DNA of 64,000 nucleotides from Lobosporangium transversale (Eukaryota > Mortierellomycota > Mortierellomycetes > Mortierellales > Mortierellaceae). The stretch spans positions 372,001 to 436,000 of the forward strand of contig NW_019028979.1 in assembly GCF_002105155.1 (NCBI RefSeq). Direction: 5' to 3'. The notes below the pieces were generated by a model that saw nothing but the letters and a program-made list of their open reading frames with translations, was not told where the DNA came from and did not search any database. Position 1 is the first letter of the stretch, and each line of letters opens with the position of its first letter. This document shows, piece after piece, positions 20,337 through 32,215 of the stretch. The position numbers and the translations under genes are program-made.

Positions 20337-23300
20337 TTAGACCAAAAAATTACTGTCTATCCTCGTGGTACCTGACGTCTCATTTCTGTTCCTGACACCT
20401 AGTATACCGTCAAACGCGTCACGGGAAAAGTAGTACGAATACCAGCTAGGCTCGTGTTTACTTTTTGCTGACGATAACTGAAGGTTATACACTTTAAATT
20501 GCCGCAATGTCTTTCCAATCTCATCTGTTTGATCCAGCTGGCGATATGCCCGGACCTGGAAGTAGAGAACCTGCACAACTTCCTTGAGCGACTCAATCTT
20601 TTGGAAATCTACATAATATAATGAGAAAAGGTCCTTTTAGCATCAAGGAACTTGCCTCTTCCGAATACGAAGCTCTCAAGACTTGGCTAAGAACCACGGA
20701 GGCTTCTCATCGTGACAAACCTCGTAATGCATGGTTCAAGTAATTTATAGTGCTTTCTAGCTCCCGCTGACGTGTTTTCTTCGAGGCCTTCGATGGCTGA
20801 ATTTTGTTGGCAGCTGCAAGAAGACATTTTGCTTTTTGAAAGTATGCCATCGCCTGAACAAACAGGTCACCTTGGCTCAATGCCTAAAATTAGTAAATAA
20901 AGATAGAGTCAAAAAGAAAGATACTTTAGCAACATGTATATCATTGGTGCACTAATAGTATATATGCCAGCGAATACACTGAAGGCATGTGCCTTGGATT
21001 TGATTACCATGCTCATAAGACCGTCTATCAGGTCGCTAGCCTGCTGTACAGACTCTAGGTAAAGCAATGCTTCGGATAGGCGGAGCTTAACTAACAATAG
21101 TAGTGGCCGCTCCAGACAACGTTCACTCAAGGTCATGGCTGTCAATAAAAGAGGCATTGCAGACATTGTGCTGTCTGATTCCTATAAAAGATGTGTTTGG
21201 TAAAGTTTTCAGTAAAACGCATGCACAAAAACACCATAAGATCATGCTAGTAAAAGATAGAGGCCCGAACATACCATGTAGATCTCTGCAAGCGCCAATA
21301 GATACATAACAGTAAACTTGCGTGTCCCTGGCCATTGATTCTGTTGTATAATGGCCAATCCTTCTGATAGTTGCAGCACTCCTGAAAGGCGCTGTCCTGC
21401 AAGCACACTCAGCAGTGCCTTCTGTAATAAGATCTCAAGCTGAATTTCTCGACTGGTATCATCAAGCTGATTTTCACGAGAAGATGCCCCGCTCCTCCCA
21501 CTACCGCCTTCACCTTTTGAATTATTGACATCCAACGAAGACGTTAGTGTTGATGCGCTGACAAGAGTAGTCCCCAATTGCTGTGTCAATAACTCTGCAT
21601 CTCGTAGCCGATTAGCCGACATGGCGCGTCTGTGAAGTATTTGCACAAGCGTCTGTACCCAAGGTGTGGCCTTCAAAGTCGAGATAGGAAACTTGTCCTT
21701 CGCGTGCTCTATTACGCAAAGAGCTTCCTTAAATTGGCCATTAAGTGCAAGCTGATATGAGAGGTATAGAGGCCCATTAGCTTTCAAAAAATCAGGTATT
21801 AATCATCATGACAAACATCTTTCTGCATTAAGAGTATTTACATCGCTCGCTGTCTTTGAGTATCCTGCTGCCGCATCACTCATGTCAACTTCCGAAGGGT
21901 GGTACCGTAATTGAAGCTGGGAATACAAGGAAGACAAGGCCGGATACCCTAAGAATTTACGAATGATTTATCAGTCGGCACCTGCTACAGAGGCACAGAG
22001 CATTTCCTCAACCACTTTATAGGTTACTTAGTACCATAGGCGCCCCACATCCTAGATTGAAACAGTTGAATAGCGCCGATAATGCCTTCCAGTGAGTGTC
22101 GCAAACTGATAGATGATGTTTTCGTTAATGCCTCGAGCGACTCGACGATAGATTCGCCTTGCTGAAACCATCCAGGAATCGGTAATCAGAACTTAGCAAC
22201 GATGAACTACTATGCATCATTATTATAAAAAAAAATATGCTTTGTGTAGAAGCACTTACCATCTGTTTAGCAATTGTCAATTCATTCAGAGCATGCAAGT
22301 AGTGGAGTGCGCGTCCATCTGTTGGTTCGTCAAGGTTAACTAAGAGTTGCGCCTCACTCGATTCCAGACTACTGCCAGGCATTATCCTTGTAAGTCGATA
22401 CAACCAGCTACCAACAGATAAAAGCAATAAATAGGTGAATGGGATATGCTGGTGATTCCATTGTCCTTTCTTTGATCCATGGGCAGTTTTTTTTTTTTTT
22501 TTTTTTTTTTTACTTTAGTGCATAGCTCAAGCATTCTTGGTCCATGTGGTCGCGGGCAACCTCTATAGTCTCTCGGAGTGCCTACAGTAGAAACCAGTTC
22601 AAAAACATTTGTAAATATCTGAAAAAATTTCTTGGCAAATAACATAAACTGATATTAAAATGTCAAAAGAGTGTCATATGTGTACCACTAGGGCTTGCTC
22701 GTAATGCGAGAAGCGGACATGAAGCATAGCAAGGTTCAAAAGAGCATACTGATAGAGCACACGATCTTCTGTTGCCATGCAGTAGTCAAAGAACCGATGC
22801 AAACTCTGAATTGCCACTTCAAAATCGCCAGTTTGCTGTGCATGTAGACAACTATAGACATTAACCAGAGGGCGTTTTTTTTTTTTGTCCGCATCGAGAA
22901 TCTCATTAGTAAAATGCCAAAATGTTCACTCTTATAAAATTTTTAGCTTCAAATTCAGTGCTTGAAACCATACGTAAGATAGTGTGTCTTTGCTAATGTT
23001 GGCATCCGTGATTGAATACAGTGAACATGAGTAAGCAAGTCCGCGGGTATATCACTTTGACCCATATCTAAATATATAAATGAATGTGTAATGTAATAAG
23101 TTTAAAGAATCCGCTTATCCATGTGAACAGCATCGACCCTGTGAATCGCTTTCATAGGAAGCATACCTGATAGCTGTTGGATGTGAAAGTCCAGGTATTT
23201 CTCCATGTCAAATGCTGATAAGACAGTGGAATCTTCAGACCCAGCTAAAGACTGGGGCCTCGACTGAGAGCTCTTGTCGTCCAGGTTAAGGATTGAAATA

Positions 23301-24363
23301 TAATTCTCAAATGCACAGTAAAGTTTACCCGTACTCTCAAATGACAACTTCCTGAACTCGACTCGTGCCTTTCTAACATAAAGACCCAATATACTCTCGG
23401 GATCCTATGGTGTATATACATATATAAGACTTGGTACATCAGCCTTCAGCTTTTCAGGTGACTGTCCTTCAAGTCGCTTGATGCTTTCTCCATTTTTGGC
23501 TGCAACTTACCAACCCAATCATAACATTGTCATCCTAAACAGACATATTTCCAAGCTCGATTAGTCTGCATACTTCTGCATGGGTTCGCCATGATGCCCC
23601 TCTTCTTTTGGCCTACAACAAAAGAATGTTACCATGATATCTCCACGCTGTATAATTAAATCCTGAAGTCCAATTTTGCGTAGTGTAGTATGATTGGGAT
23701 CCATAGAATCTGGCTCCAATTTCGACATGAAAAAATCATGTAGGTGACTTGGGCTTTTAATTCTTTTAAGCTAACATAAATAAAGCATGAAAGGATGTGA
23801 TGATTTAGGAAGAGTCTAGGTATGTATGCTATACAAAAAAAGATGTCCATGTAAAAGGGATCTGTGGCTTACTGTAACACGTAGATGGTACCATATATCA
23901 GGGCTAGTTTCTGATGCCAATTGGGCCCCAAACTTGTTAATGTCGCTGTGTAGGTACTCGGAAGAATCCTTAAAAAACGGAAAGGAAACGTTAGGCAAAG
24001 TAAGTTTTGGATATTAACGAAGACAAGTCGAATGAAAAAACAAATGAATAGTAATAAAAAAAACTCCACCGTACACACCTGGATACACTTTAGGAGAAAC
24101 AGTAATAATTCCTGTACGGATGCTAGGGAGCACTTTTGACAGTAGTACTCAATAAGAATGAGGATCGATACTTTGTGTGGTGTCAGATACGGAACTACAT
24201 GCACAGGTCCCAAAAATGCACGACCTTCTGTTATTTCTTTGCCACTTAGAGCTTCATCCTCAAGACTAGGGGTGGCCTGTTCTGAAAGCCCAACTCCTTG
24301 TGTCCGTGGAGGTCGCAAGGATATGTCAGTGGCCGTTCGGGCGAATGGACGTCGGTTATTCAT
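20337..24363 (-). CDS. APC5: Anaphase-promoting complex subunit 5 (APC5/ANAPC5)
   Basis: Fifteen minus-strand exons give 858 aa: 24363-24079, 23968-23873, 23770-23633, 23534-23511, 23404-23167, 23067-22974, 22851-22686, 22581-22514, 22407-22260, 22161-22035, 21948-21842, 21751-21275, 21181-21008, 20883-20721, 20608-20337. APC5 is a TPR scaffold of the APC/C ubiquitin ligase platform. Landmarks matching animal APC5 are LTPHKVSILILIEYY near the N-terminus and a conserved block around LGLYVRKARVEFRKLSFE. The TPR core follows with HYLTCLHAQQTGDFEVAI, YALLNLAMLHVRFSHYEQAL, RETIEVARDHMDQECLSYAL-NWLYRL and MWGAYGYPALSSL. The C-terminal repeats contain VVQVLYFQVRAYRQL. Exon 4 is only 24 nt. The final ~50 residues are divergent. 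An alternative 3' site in intron 3 would create a premature stop. It is divergent from RPR2/RPP21 across 378 bp. Confidence 0.88.
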
Positions 24364-24741
24364 GTTGAGTCATGGAACATGAAAGAGGAATTGTCGCAAG
24401 ATGCTGAAACAAACAAAGAGCAGTAATTTCGCGTGACTTTGAATACAGATTGGTTGCATTAAAAGAGACATTTCATATGAAGTGCTGATAGAGAACAGCT
24501 AGATTAAATGATCTTTTTTTTCCCCCCTTAATCTTGCAAACAAATACAACGGGCATCCCTCTCGGAACCAAATGATCGCTAAGACCCATTGGTATCCAAG
24601 TTGTGCTTGAAACCTCTGCAGTGGACACCACACTGCCGTTGGAATGCGGTTATGTGGCTTGAAATTCGAGGCGAAGCATTTGTTTGATGTAAACTGATCA
24701 TTGTTATTATTCTTTTCATTGACATTCCTCCCAGATCAGAC
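24364..24741. promoter_or_regulatory. Bidirectional promoter region APC5 / RPR2
   Basis: This 378-bp gap between divergent ATGs has a T/C run at about 24512-24528 and no coding signal. Both genes probably share it as promoter. Confidence 0.5.
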
Positions 24742-25909
24742 ATGGCGAAGAAAGATAAGAAAGGGACGGAGGGTGCGGTGCAGAATCGAGAGATCTTTCA
24801 GCGAATGAATTTCCTCTATCAAGCTGCGATGTGCATGGCCACTATCACCTGTCCTTCACTAACGAACTTTAGCACTAGCACTCAAATGAATTTGAGTGGA
24901 GGTGGGCAGAGCACAATTAAACAACCCGATACAAGCATCGCTACCACCACTCCTTCCACTACCACCATTTCTAACAGCGAGGACTCTACAATAGCCTCTG
25001 AAGTAGTCGCTCCTGTTGCTATAGACATAGAAATGAGAAACAGCACCAATTCCTCTATCGCAGCTGATATGGAAGATGTACAGCAAGCTGCTGCTGAGGA
25101 GATAACAAAAGTAACCGACAATATTACAACGCGTTCAGACAGCCGTAGGAAACTGAGCAGGCGGCAAAAACGAGAATTATTGCGGTTGCGCAAGACTAAG
25201 ATTGCTATGGAACAAATCAGTCAAGATGAGACACATCAGAGCCTTATTAACAAGAAAGTTACTTTGAACTCTAAGAAGTGCGATTTGTATCCTCTCTCTG
25301 GAACCGCACGCTTCTATGCATCTACTCTGCGCGAAGTGGGCCGCAAGAACGTCATCCGAATGTATAAAACAAAAACAACCCCAATAACTTTCACCACGTT
25401 GCAAAATTTGCTATAACTCGACTCAATATATTGCTTATTAATGTACGTCTACTTGATTTATATTTGACTTCTTTAAAATCGATGCCAGAGGTCCAGTCAT
25501 CAAAAGAAGTATCTGTCAGCGTTGCGAGGCTATATTGATTCCATCAATAAGCTGCGAAGTGCGAATTCAGTGTATGCCGAACATTCTTTTTATATTGCGT
25601 ATTGGCGCTATTTTTGATTTTTGATTTTTGATTTTTTTTTTTTGTTTCTCTTCTTGTAACCGAATGAGATGATTGAAATGACTATTCCTTATTATTGTAT
25701 TACCATCTAATATAGCAATGCCTCAGCTGCATACTCAAGTAATCTGCACAGCCTGTGGAGCTTTCAGACGGTATTATTGTATGCCAGGAAAAGGAGTCGA
25801 AGGCGACCGTTGGGAATTGGATAGAGCCTCTACTGAGGTAGCAATTAAAAAGGAGGAGACGATAGAAGCAGAAGAAGTAGAAGCAAAAACAATGATGGAT
25901 AGTACGTAA
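24742..25909 (+). CDS. RPR2: RNase P/MRP protein subunit Rpr2/Rpp21-like
   Basis: Three exons (24742-25361, 25489-25571, 25716-25909) give 298 aa. Rpr2/Rpp21/Snm1 is a zinc-ribbon protein of ribonuclease P (tRNA 5' maturation) or RNase MRP (pre-rRNA), in the nucleus. The N-terminal helix motif NREIFQRMNFLYQAA leads into a Ser/Thr-rich insertion and a basic segment (RRKLSRRQKRELLRLRK). The core helix LSGTARFYASTLREVGRKN precedes the zinc ribbon: IKRSICQRCEAILIPS supplies the first Cys pair and VICTACGAFRRYYC the second. The insertion of ~130 residues between the helices and the acidic Lys/Glu tail are unusual for this small family. Rpr2 versus Snm1 cannot be decided. Confidence 0.85.
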
Positions 25910-26395
25910 ATTGTCTATGTGGGTGATATGGTGATATGACAAAAAAAAAAGAAAACTCTTCTAATCTAACACATTGACTGTATCATATTGTGTAAAATAA
26001 AAAAGAAAAAGAAAAAACGAGAAAATCAGGTGTGCTTTGCACTTTAGAAAAAGTGTGATTGCGTGTGCGTGTTGTCTAGAATAGACGAACACGACAAAGA
26101 TTCACCTGCATTTGAGCAACGGCGTTACACGCACTTGTCAAACAAAGCTTGCAATCTTCTTGGGGGAAAGTATATAAAATGTGTGTAATCAATTGCTTGA
26201 GGAAACATGCCCTTTTGCGCCCCGAACAAACAAGAATCGAGGATGGAATAAATCGCAGAAAAGCTTAATTTTGGCGGTAATTATAAAAACTTACACATCC
26301 ACATTACGCACTGTACCATATGCCTATATGCTTTGTCAAGATCATTTGCATCGATTGCATGAAGACAAATAGGTTAAACAATATAAAAATGTTTT

Positions 26396-26427
<32 letters not shown>

Positions 26428-26675
26428 CTTCACTTAATAAATCCATTCTCTCTCACTCTCTCACATAGCTCGTCTTTTTTTTTTTTTTTTTTTTTTTTTT
26501 TGTCTTCTTTTTATAACCACCCACAAGTGCATGGTTCATTCCTTTTCTTTTACCTTTCCTCTCATTCCCTCTTCTTTTACACATTTGATTTCATTCATTA
26601 CAAATTCATTGATCAAACTAAACGACAAAGAAAATTCTTTTACCCCTTTGTGCCCTTGTTTAATATTTTATAAAC
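25910..26675. other. Intergenic region RPR2 to FAD oxidase
   Basis: This 766-bp stretch has no supportable gene. T-runs and CT-rich sequence at about 26391-26600 lie just before the FAD oxidase start and resemble the leaders of other genes here. Confidence 0.45.
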
Positions 26676-29600
26676 ATGTCCCTGCTCAACTCCCCTACTG
26701 TGCCTTCAACGGACGGATCAATCCACACCAACACTGCGTCTTATAAACATCCTGTCGGGGATGACCTACTATCCCCCACAGAACCTCATCAACACGGCAC
26801 AGCGAACAGCCATCATAGTCATCCCTTGACAGAAATACCATTAAAGCAAAAGCTAAGGGTTGCAGTCGTTGGCTCTGGTCTTGCAGGTTTGACTGTAGCC
26901 CATATTCTCTCATCACTTCACTCCGACAACGGTCAAGGTGGAGTCGGAATCGAGGTGGAATTATTTGAGAAGGCACACAAATTAGGTAAAATGTTATCAT
27001 CAAGACTATTGTAGTACATGCTTGATTGCCTGATTTATTAGTGCTTTGTTCAAATGTGTACATACGTCATTTGCCAGAGGTAACAGGATCACTAAGGAGT
27101 GATTGCACGTTGAAGAGCCACTCCAAAATAGCACAGGCAATTACTAATACAAAAAAAGGAGGGGGGACAGATCTTTTCTTGAGGAAATTCAATGCTGACC
27201 AGAAATACCCACGTTTACTTGTATTAGGAATGGATGCTGCCTCCTTGTCAGTAACATGCCCTTGTCAAAAATGTGCATTGGCTGCAGGCCGAGATGATGG
27301 AGATCCAAACCATGAACATGTCGAAGGACGTATGGACGTGCCTATGCGTAGTTTCTTCCCAGGTAAAGCTATCAAAGACAGTCGGTGATGGAGCAGTATC
27401 TTGTTTAATCATGTTCTAGCTGTTCTCAATTGGTGGTACCATGAGAAATCAGATGGGAGGAGGGAGATTGAGATGCTTTCAACAGTAGTTAATGATGGAC
27501 GTAGAATTAGGATGGTAGGATAAACCTCAATTATCCGAGGTAGGAGAAGTGAGCAATTACGCGTCTCCATTTGCAGTGATAGATGAGTCCTTCCGATCAC
27601 ATCTGTTACGCTGATATTTTTGGGATAGCTCTATTTTACTAGAAGGGTCGATCATAAGAAAGAGAAAAGCAGGGGTTGACAAGCGCAGACTTGAAGTGCG
27701 ACTCCTTGCAGCGTCCACACATTGGAGATCTTTCTTTCCCTTTTTTTTTCTCCGGACAATTCTATCCCATTTTTCACCAAGGGCGAGACCAGGCACGTGA
27801 AATGAGGCGGAGCAAGCACCGCTATGCCTCATTTCGGGCCGTAGTGATTGCCGTAGTGACAACTACGGCAAATGCTGGCCTGTGATCTGAACTAAATCAC
27901 CGATCACTTTTGCGAAACTTTTTTTTTTTTTTGAAATTTAAACTAAACGCTTGATCGCACAACAGTAACTAAAAAAAAGTTGGCAAAATCGAACATTGTC
28001 TGTGCAACCACACCATCCTGACTTCATTTTCTGTTTATCTCTATTGCTCTCTCATCCTTAAACTGCTATCATTATTATATTATTTAGAATACTACCCTAA
28101 TTTGGTTCGCCTATACCGCTCGATCGATATCAAGTTCCATGACGCAGATAATACACTCGCCTGCTTCGATGTCACCTTCGATTCCAAGCCTGTCCCATTA
28201 GCATCGGATCCTGTCTCTCGTCTTAATCATGATGTCAATATCGGGGCACCGTATCTCTCTTCACGATCCTACAAAGTTAGTAAAGACCATACTATCACTC
28301 TTCCAGATCTCCCGCCACTCTCAGTCTTCAACCCATACCCCTTTGGTCGCCGCTTACTAGGTTATTACCGCATTGCTCGTGACTATGTCAGGATGTTGAT
28401 GGTCTCCAAAGAATTCATGACAGAAGGTCGCATGATGGAGATTGGTAAGGACCGATCCGAATGGGGTAATGGTCGCCAGGCTAGTCTACGTGAATTCTTG
28501 GTCAATGGTAGATACAGCCATGACTTTGCAGCCTTCTTTGTCCCTCTCTTCGCCTGTGTCTGCACTTGCAGCTTTGAGCGCATGATGGAGTACCCTGCTT
28601 GCGTCGTACTAGAATATGTTGCAAGATGTATGCCCTTTGGTCGCATGCAGTTCGTTTCCTCAGGCGTCCGAGAAGTTACCGAGAACTTGTCCAAGAACAT
28701 TAGCAAAATTCATTACAATACCATGATTGAAAAGATCATTGAAGCAGACGTCGTTGCCGATGGCGACAAGAAAGCACCCATTATTCTTGTTGACTCCAAT
28801 GGTGTCCGTAGGGGATTTGACCATGTCATTTTCGCCACCCAAGCCAATCAAGCAGCCACAACCCTTGCGGGCCAAAAGGCCAGCAAACCTCTGCCTAGAC
28901 CCTATGTGACTTCACGTGAGGAGGGTGAAGACGAATCCAACTTTGGCCGTATGGAGGAGCATGATCGGACCGACCCCGAGACACCCAGGGATATTTCACC
29001 CGAGTCTATCCTTAAGAATCACCCATTCTATAATCAAATCAAAATCCTTTCTAAATTCCCATATGAGCGTACACAGGTTGTCTGTCACACAGATACTTCG
29101 TTCCTGCCCAAGGATCCTTCTGCATGGCGCCTTTTGAATATTGCTAAAGCTACAGATGCAGACATCCTGGCCTCACCGTTTGACAGGGTCACTGCGGAAC
29201 TGAAGCAACAAGAGCAAGAACAAGAAAAAGAACAACAGCAATCAATTGGTTTTTCGATCCGTCCGTTTTTCTTTCCAAAGTCAAATGAATTGAACCAGAG
29301 AATAAACAAAGCTATGGGTCATGACTCGGGCATCTCTAGTCCCGAGCCTCATAGTGGATCTTCTACACCGACTTCCACTGCTTCTCAAAGCCACAACTCA
29401 GCAATGGCGACCCATATCATGAACAACACTGCCCAATCTCTAGGCACAACGACCAAGTTCTTACAGACAACAAACCCAATTTTCCAGCCCAGGCCCGATA
29501 CTGTCATTTCTTCCGCCTGGTTCGAACGTGCCGTTGTAAACCCCGAGTCTATGAAGGCAGTCGATGAGTTGTATCAACAGATGGAGAAACAAACCGACCG

Positions 29601-30240
29601 TCTCTTGGCAGCCAATTCCGCTTCATTATCTGCACCATTCTCACCACCTTCGTCTCCATCGTCACCGTCATCGTCATCGTCTATCTCGGACCGCGTATGG
29701 TTTGTTGGGAGCTATGCCTACCCCGGCATCCCACTCTTGGAAGGCTGTGTCGTCAGCGCTGTGCAGGTCATGGAACGTATTATTGAGGCAGAGCCCTCTC
29801 ACCGTTTGGCGCCTTCGGTCACAGCACCCAAGGAGTCATTCTTAAAGAGAGATGCACCTATGCGTGAGCGTCGTCTTCGTCGCAAGAAAGAAGCGACGGT
29901 AAAGGAGAACAAGTCTATGGAGGATGATAAAGAAGATATTGACAACTCTATCAGTGCAACTTACTTTAGAACAGCATGGAAGGACACTCTGGAAGATGAG
30001 CGTATCTGGGAAGAACAAGAAAAGGCACGTCAAGTGCAGGAAGAAGAAGCAGCAGAAGAAGAAACAAGGATTCAATCCAAGAAAGGACATTTCTTGAGTG
30101 CTGTTGGATCATGGACTAACAATGTCTATGTTGAAGTTGCATTCATGTTGTTGCTCTATATTGCTGCCATTGTTCAGTGGTTGATGGTCTTTATGATTGA
30201 GAGTGCAGGATTTGATGGTAGTCGATGGGCCCTTGCTTAG
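26676..30240 (+). CDS. FAD-dependent amine-oxidase-like protein (COG2907 type) with C-terminal membrane segment
   Basis: Three exons (26676-26985, 27228-27362, 28088-30240) give 865 aa. The dinucleotide-binding motif RVAVVGSGLAGLTVAHIL sits at about residues 61-78. It is followed by VELFEKAHKLGMDAAS and MDVPMRSFFPEYYPNLVRLY, typical of the NAD(P)-binding/FAD oxidoreductases often linked to cyclopropane or unsaturated fatty-acid metabolism in bacteria. Family-like stretches are ERMMEYPACVVLEYVARCMP, HVIFATQANQAA and the C-terminal FAD motif WFVGSYAYPGIPLLEGCV-SAVQVMER region (about 585-625). Long disordered insertions (Ser/Pro-rich) interrupt the fold. After it come a charged coiled region and one strong membrane helix (VEVAFMLLLYIAAIVQWLMV) near the end, so it is probably tail-anchored. 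Substrate unknown. Intron 2 is unusually long (725 nt) and rich in inverted repeats. Confidence 0.8.
27799..27871. repeat. Two adjacent perfect inverted repeats inside an intron
   Basis: A 10-bp stem GAAATGAGGC (27799-27808) pairs with GCCTCATTTC (27826-27835). A second 10-bp stem TTGCCGTAGT (27848-27857) pairs with ACTACGGCAA (27862-27871) across a 4-nt loop. Both lie in the long intron 2 of the FAD-oxidase gene. Confidence 0.85.
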
Positions 30241-30407
30241 AAACCATGATAATAGTTATAGTTATAATAATAATATATAGTATATAAAGTACACTTATAG
30301 AACATTAAATTAAAAGAAAAAGTGCGCTGTTTCCCTTTTATTCTATAATGCGAAGTATTAGGTCTACCAAAATAGAGTATAATATATATTTTAGATGGAA
30401 GCTTGAT

Positions 30408-31063
30408 TCAAACAATTTTAATGTTGATCAATTCTGGTTCATCGCTAGGATTTTCATTATTAACGGCGCTAGAATTCTCATTTGGCTTGTCCACTCCAGC
30501 CGAATTCGATGATTTATCTGCCATGACCACATCTTCCTCGTCCTCTTTCGGTTCCTTTTCCTTCTCCTCTTCCTCCTTCGTCCTGTCTGCTGGTTCTTGA
30601 ATGCCTTCTTCACTAGCCATTTCTACTTCCTTAATGCTGGTAGAAGTCTCAGATGCCACATTGTCGTCTTCAGCCTTTGCTGTCACAGGCTCATCAGGGC
30701 TATCTGGCTTATCCTTTACATCTACGACCATGTCTGCAACAACATCATCAAGGTCCAAATCCATTCCTGGTGCTGTCACATCGTTTTGCTCCTTCACCTT
30801 TGAATTTGTGGTATCCAAAGAGGTTGCCTGCGCTGAAGCCGAGAATGAGCCGCGTTTGTCCTTCTTGATTTGAGCCTCAAATTTCCTCCGTGTCACATCA
30901 TTCATGACCTTGGGCATATATCGCAAGCGAGGTCTTGTCTCTGACAAAATATACCCATTCTCCCACCTAGCCTCTCCTCTCCGCTAGTAAAATAATAAAT
31001 GAATAAAGAGATGATGTCAGTTATCATAGCTTTTGTCTTTTCTTTGATTATGATACATTCGCC

Positions 31064-31098
<35 letters not shown>

Positions 31099-31939
31099 TT
31101 GTTACCGCCTACTCCTCGTAAGCTCGCTCCTTGCCGCTGCTTCAACCTCTGCTCTCGCAGTTTTTCCCGTTCCTGTTGTTCTTTCTTACGAAGCTCCTCA
31201 TTCAACTCCTGCTCTTTTCTAAGCTTTTCTCGGACACGTTCCTGGAGAGCCTCTCTTGAGGCTATTCCGGATGCATTGGGGCCATTGTTTTGGCTGCTTT
31301 GATCCGTCTGTTTCTTGAATTGTGTTAATGTACCCAGGATCATGCCCATCATACGTCGGCCACGATTCGTATCCTCTGCAGGGTTGAGTCCCAGTCGTGG
31401 ACGTTTCGCTCGATTCGTTTCTCCAGAATTTCCTGCTTCTCCTGCTTCTCCTGCTTCTCCTCTTTCCCCTGTTTCTCCTGGCGATATCGTTGCTGTTGCT
31501 GTTGCTGTTGTTGGTGAAAAAGTGGATGAGGTGGGTGATTCTGATATCTTTGAATCAATTGTTCCTTCATTGAGCCCTACAGTCCCTGATAGTCCCTCAA
31601 TATTACTCGATTCATTTTCATTAGTTGATTCTGCTGTAGTGGTTAATGTAGATGAGGATGATAGGTCATTTGAAAGAGGACCGAGCCGTGTAGAAATATT
31701 GCTGCTTGAGCGACGGCGGGCAGGTTCAGGTGCATCTGGAAAGGATCGTTTCCTGCCTGGTACGCGTACGTGCGTCTCTGGACGCACGATCGTTGACGAC
31801 ACGATTCTATAGTGCGATAGTTAAAAAAGAATAAAAGAAAAAAAAAAATAAATAAATAAATAAATAAAGGCCTGTGAGTATAAGTTTCCGTTCATGCAGA
31901 CCAAAATATTGGAATATTTTTTTACCTGTTACTGGCCAT
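30408..31939 (-). CDS. PNN: Pinin/SDK/MemA-domain protein
   Basis: Three minus-strand exons (31939-31926, 31806-31098, 30983-30408) give 432 aa. The first coding exon is only 14 nt (MASN plus two bases) and is required because no ATG opens exon 2. The N-terminal half is Ser/Thr-rich with GRKRSFPDAPEPARRR and a short Gly-Glu-Ala repeat (GERGEAGEAGEAG). The pinin domain is recognisable from NRGRRMMGMILGTLTQFKKQ (about residues 155-175), followed by a highly charged helix (REALQERVREKLRKEQ onward) and RRGEARWENGYILSETRPRL. The C-terminus is acidic and low-complexity. Pinin is a nuclear-speckle protein attached to the exon-junction/ASAP-PSAP machinery and affects splicing. Confidence 0.85.
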
Positions 31940-32215
31940 CGATTTATGATTGCAGAAATTGTATAATAAAAAATAAAAATGTAAGGATAGGTTTGCGCGT
32001 AGTTGAGAATGAGGTTGAATGCTGATTCGAATGAATAAAAAAAAAAAAAATTAGTTGAGAAAAGCAAAAAAGATCAAGCTTCTACTAACTTTTGAAAGCC
32101 GCTTAAGGGTGACATCGTTCATTCAATGATTCATGATTCTCATCCTTAGAGATTAAGAACCTTTGTCACATATCTATTATACTAATAAAAGTAAATCCGA
32201 ATTCTAATATTATTT

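Noticed and set aside
29564-29845. 93-codon plus-strand frame with His/Arg repeats
   Set aside because: Out-of-frame shadow of the Ser/Pro-rich insertion in the FAD oxidoreductase.
31315-31812. 165-codon plus-strand frame
   Set aside because: Antisense shadow of pinin exon 2, where the Gly-Glu-Ala repeat keeps the other strand open.
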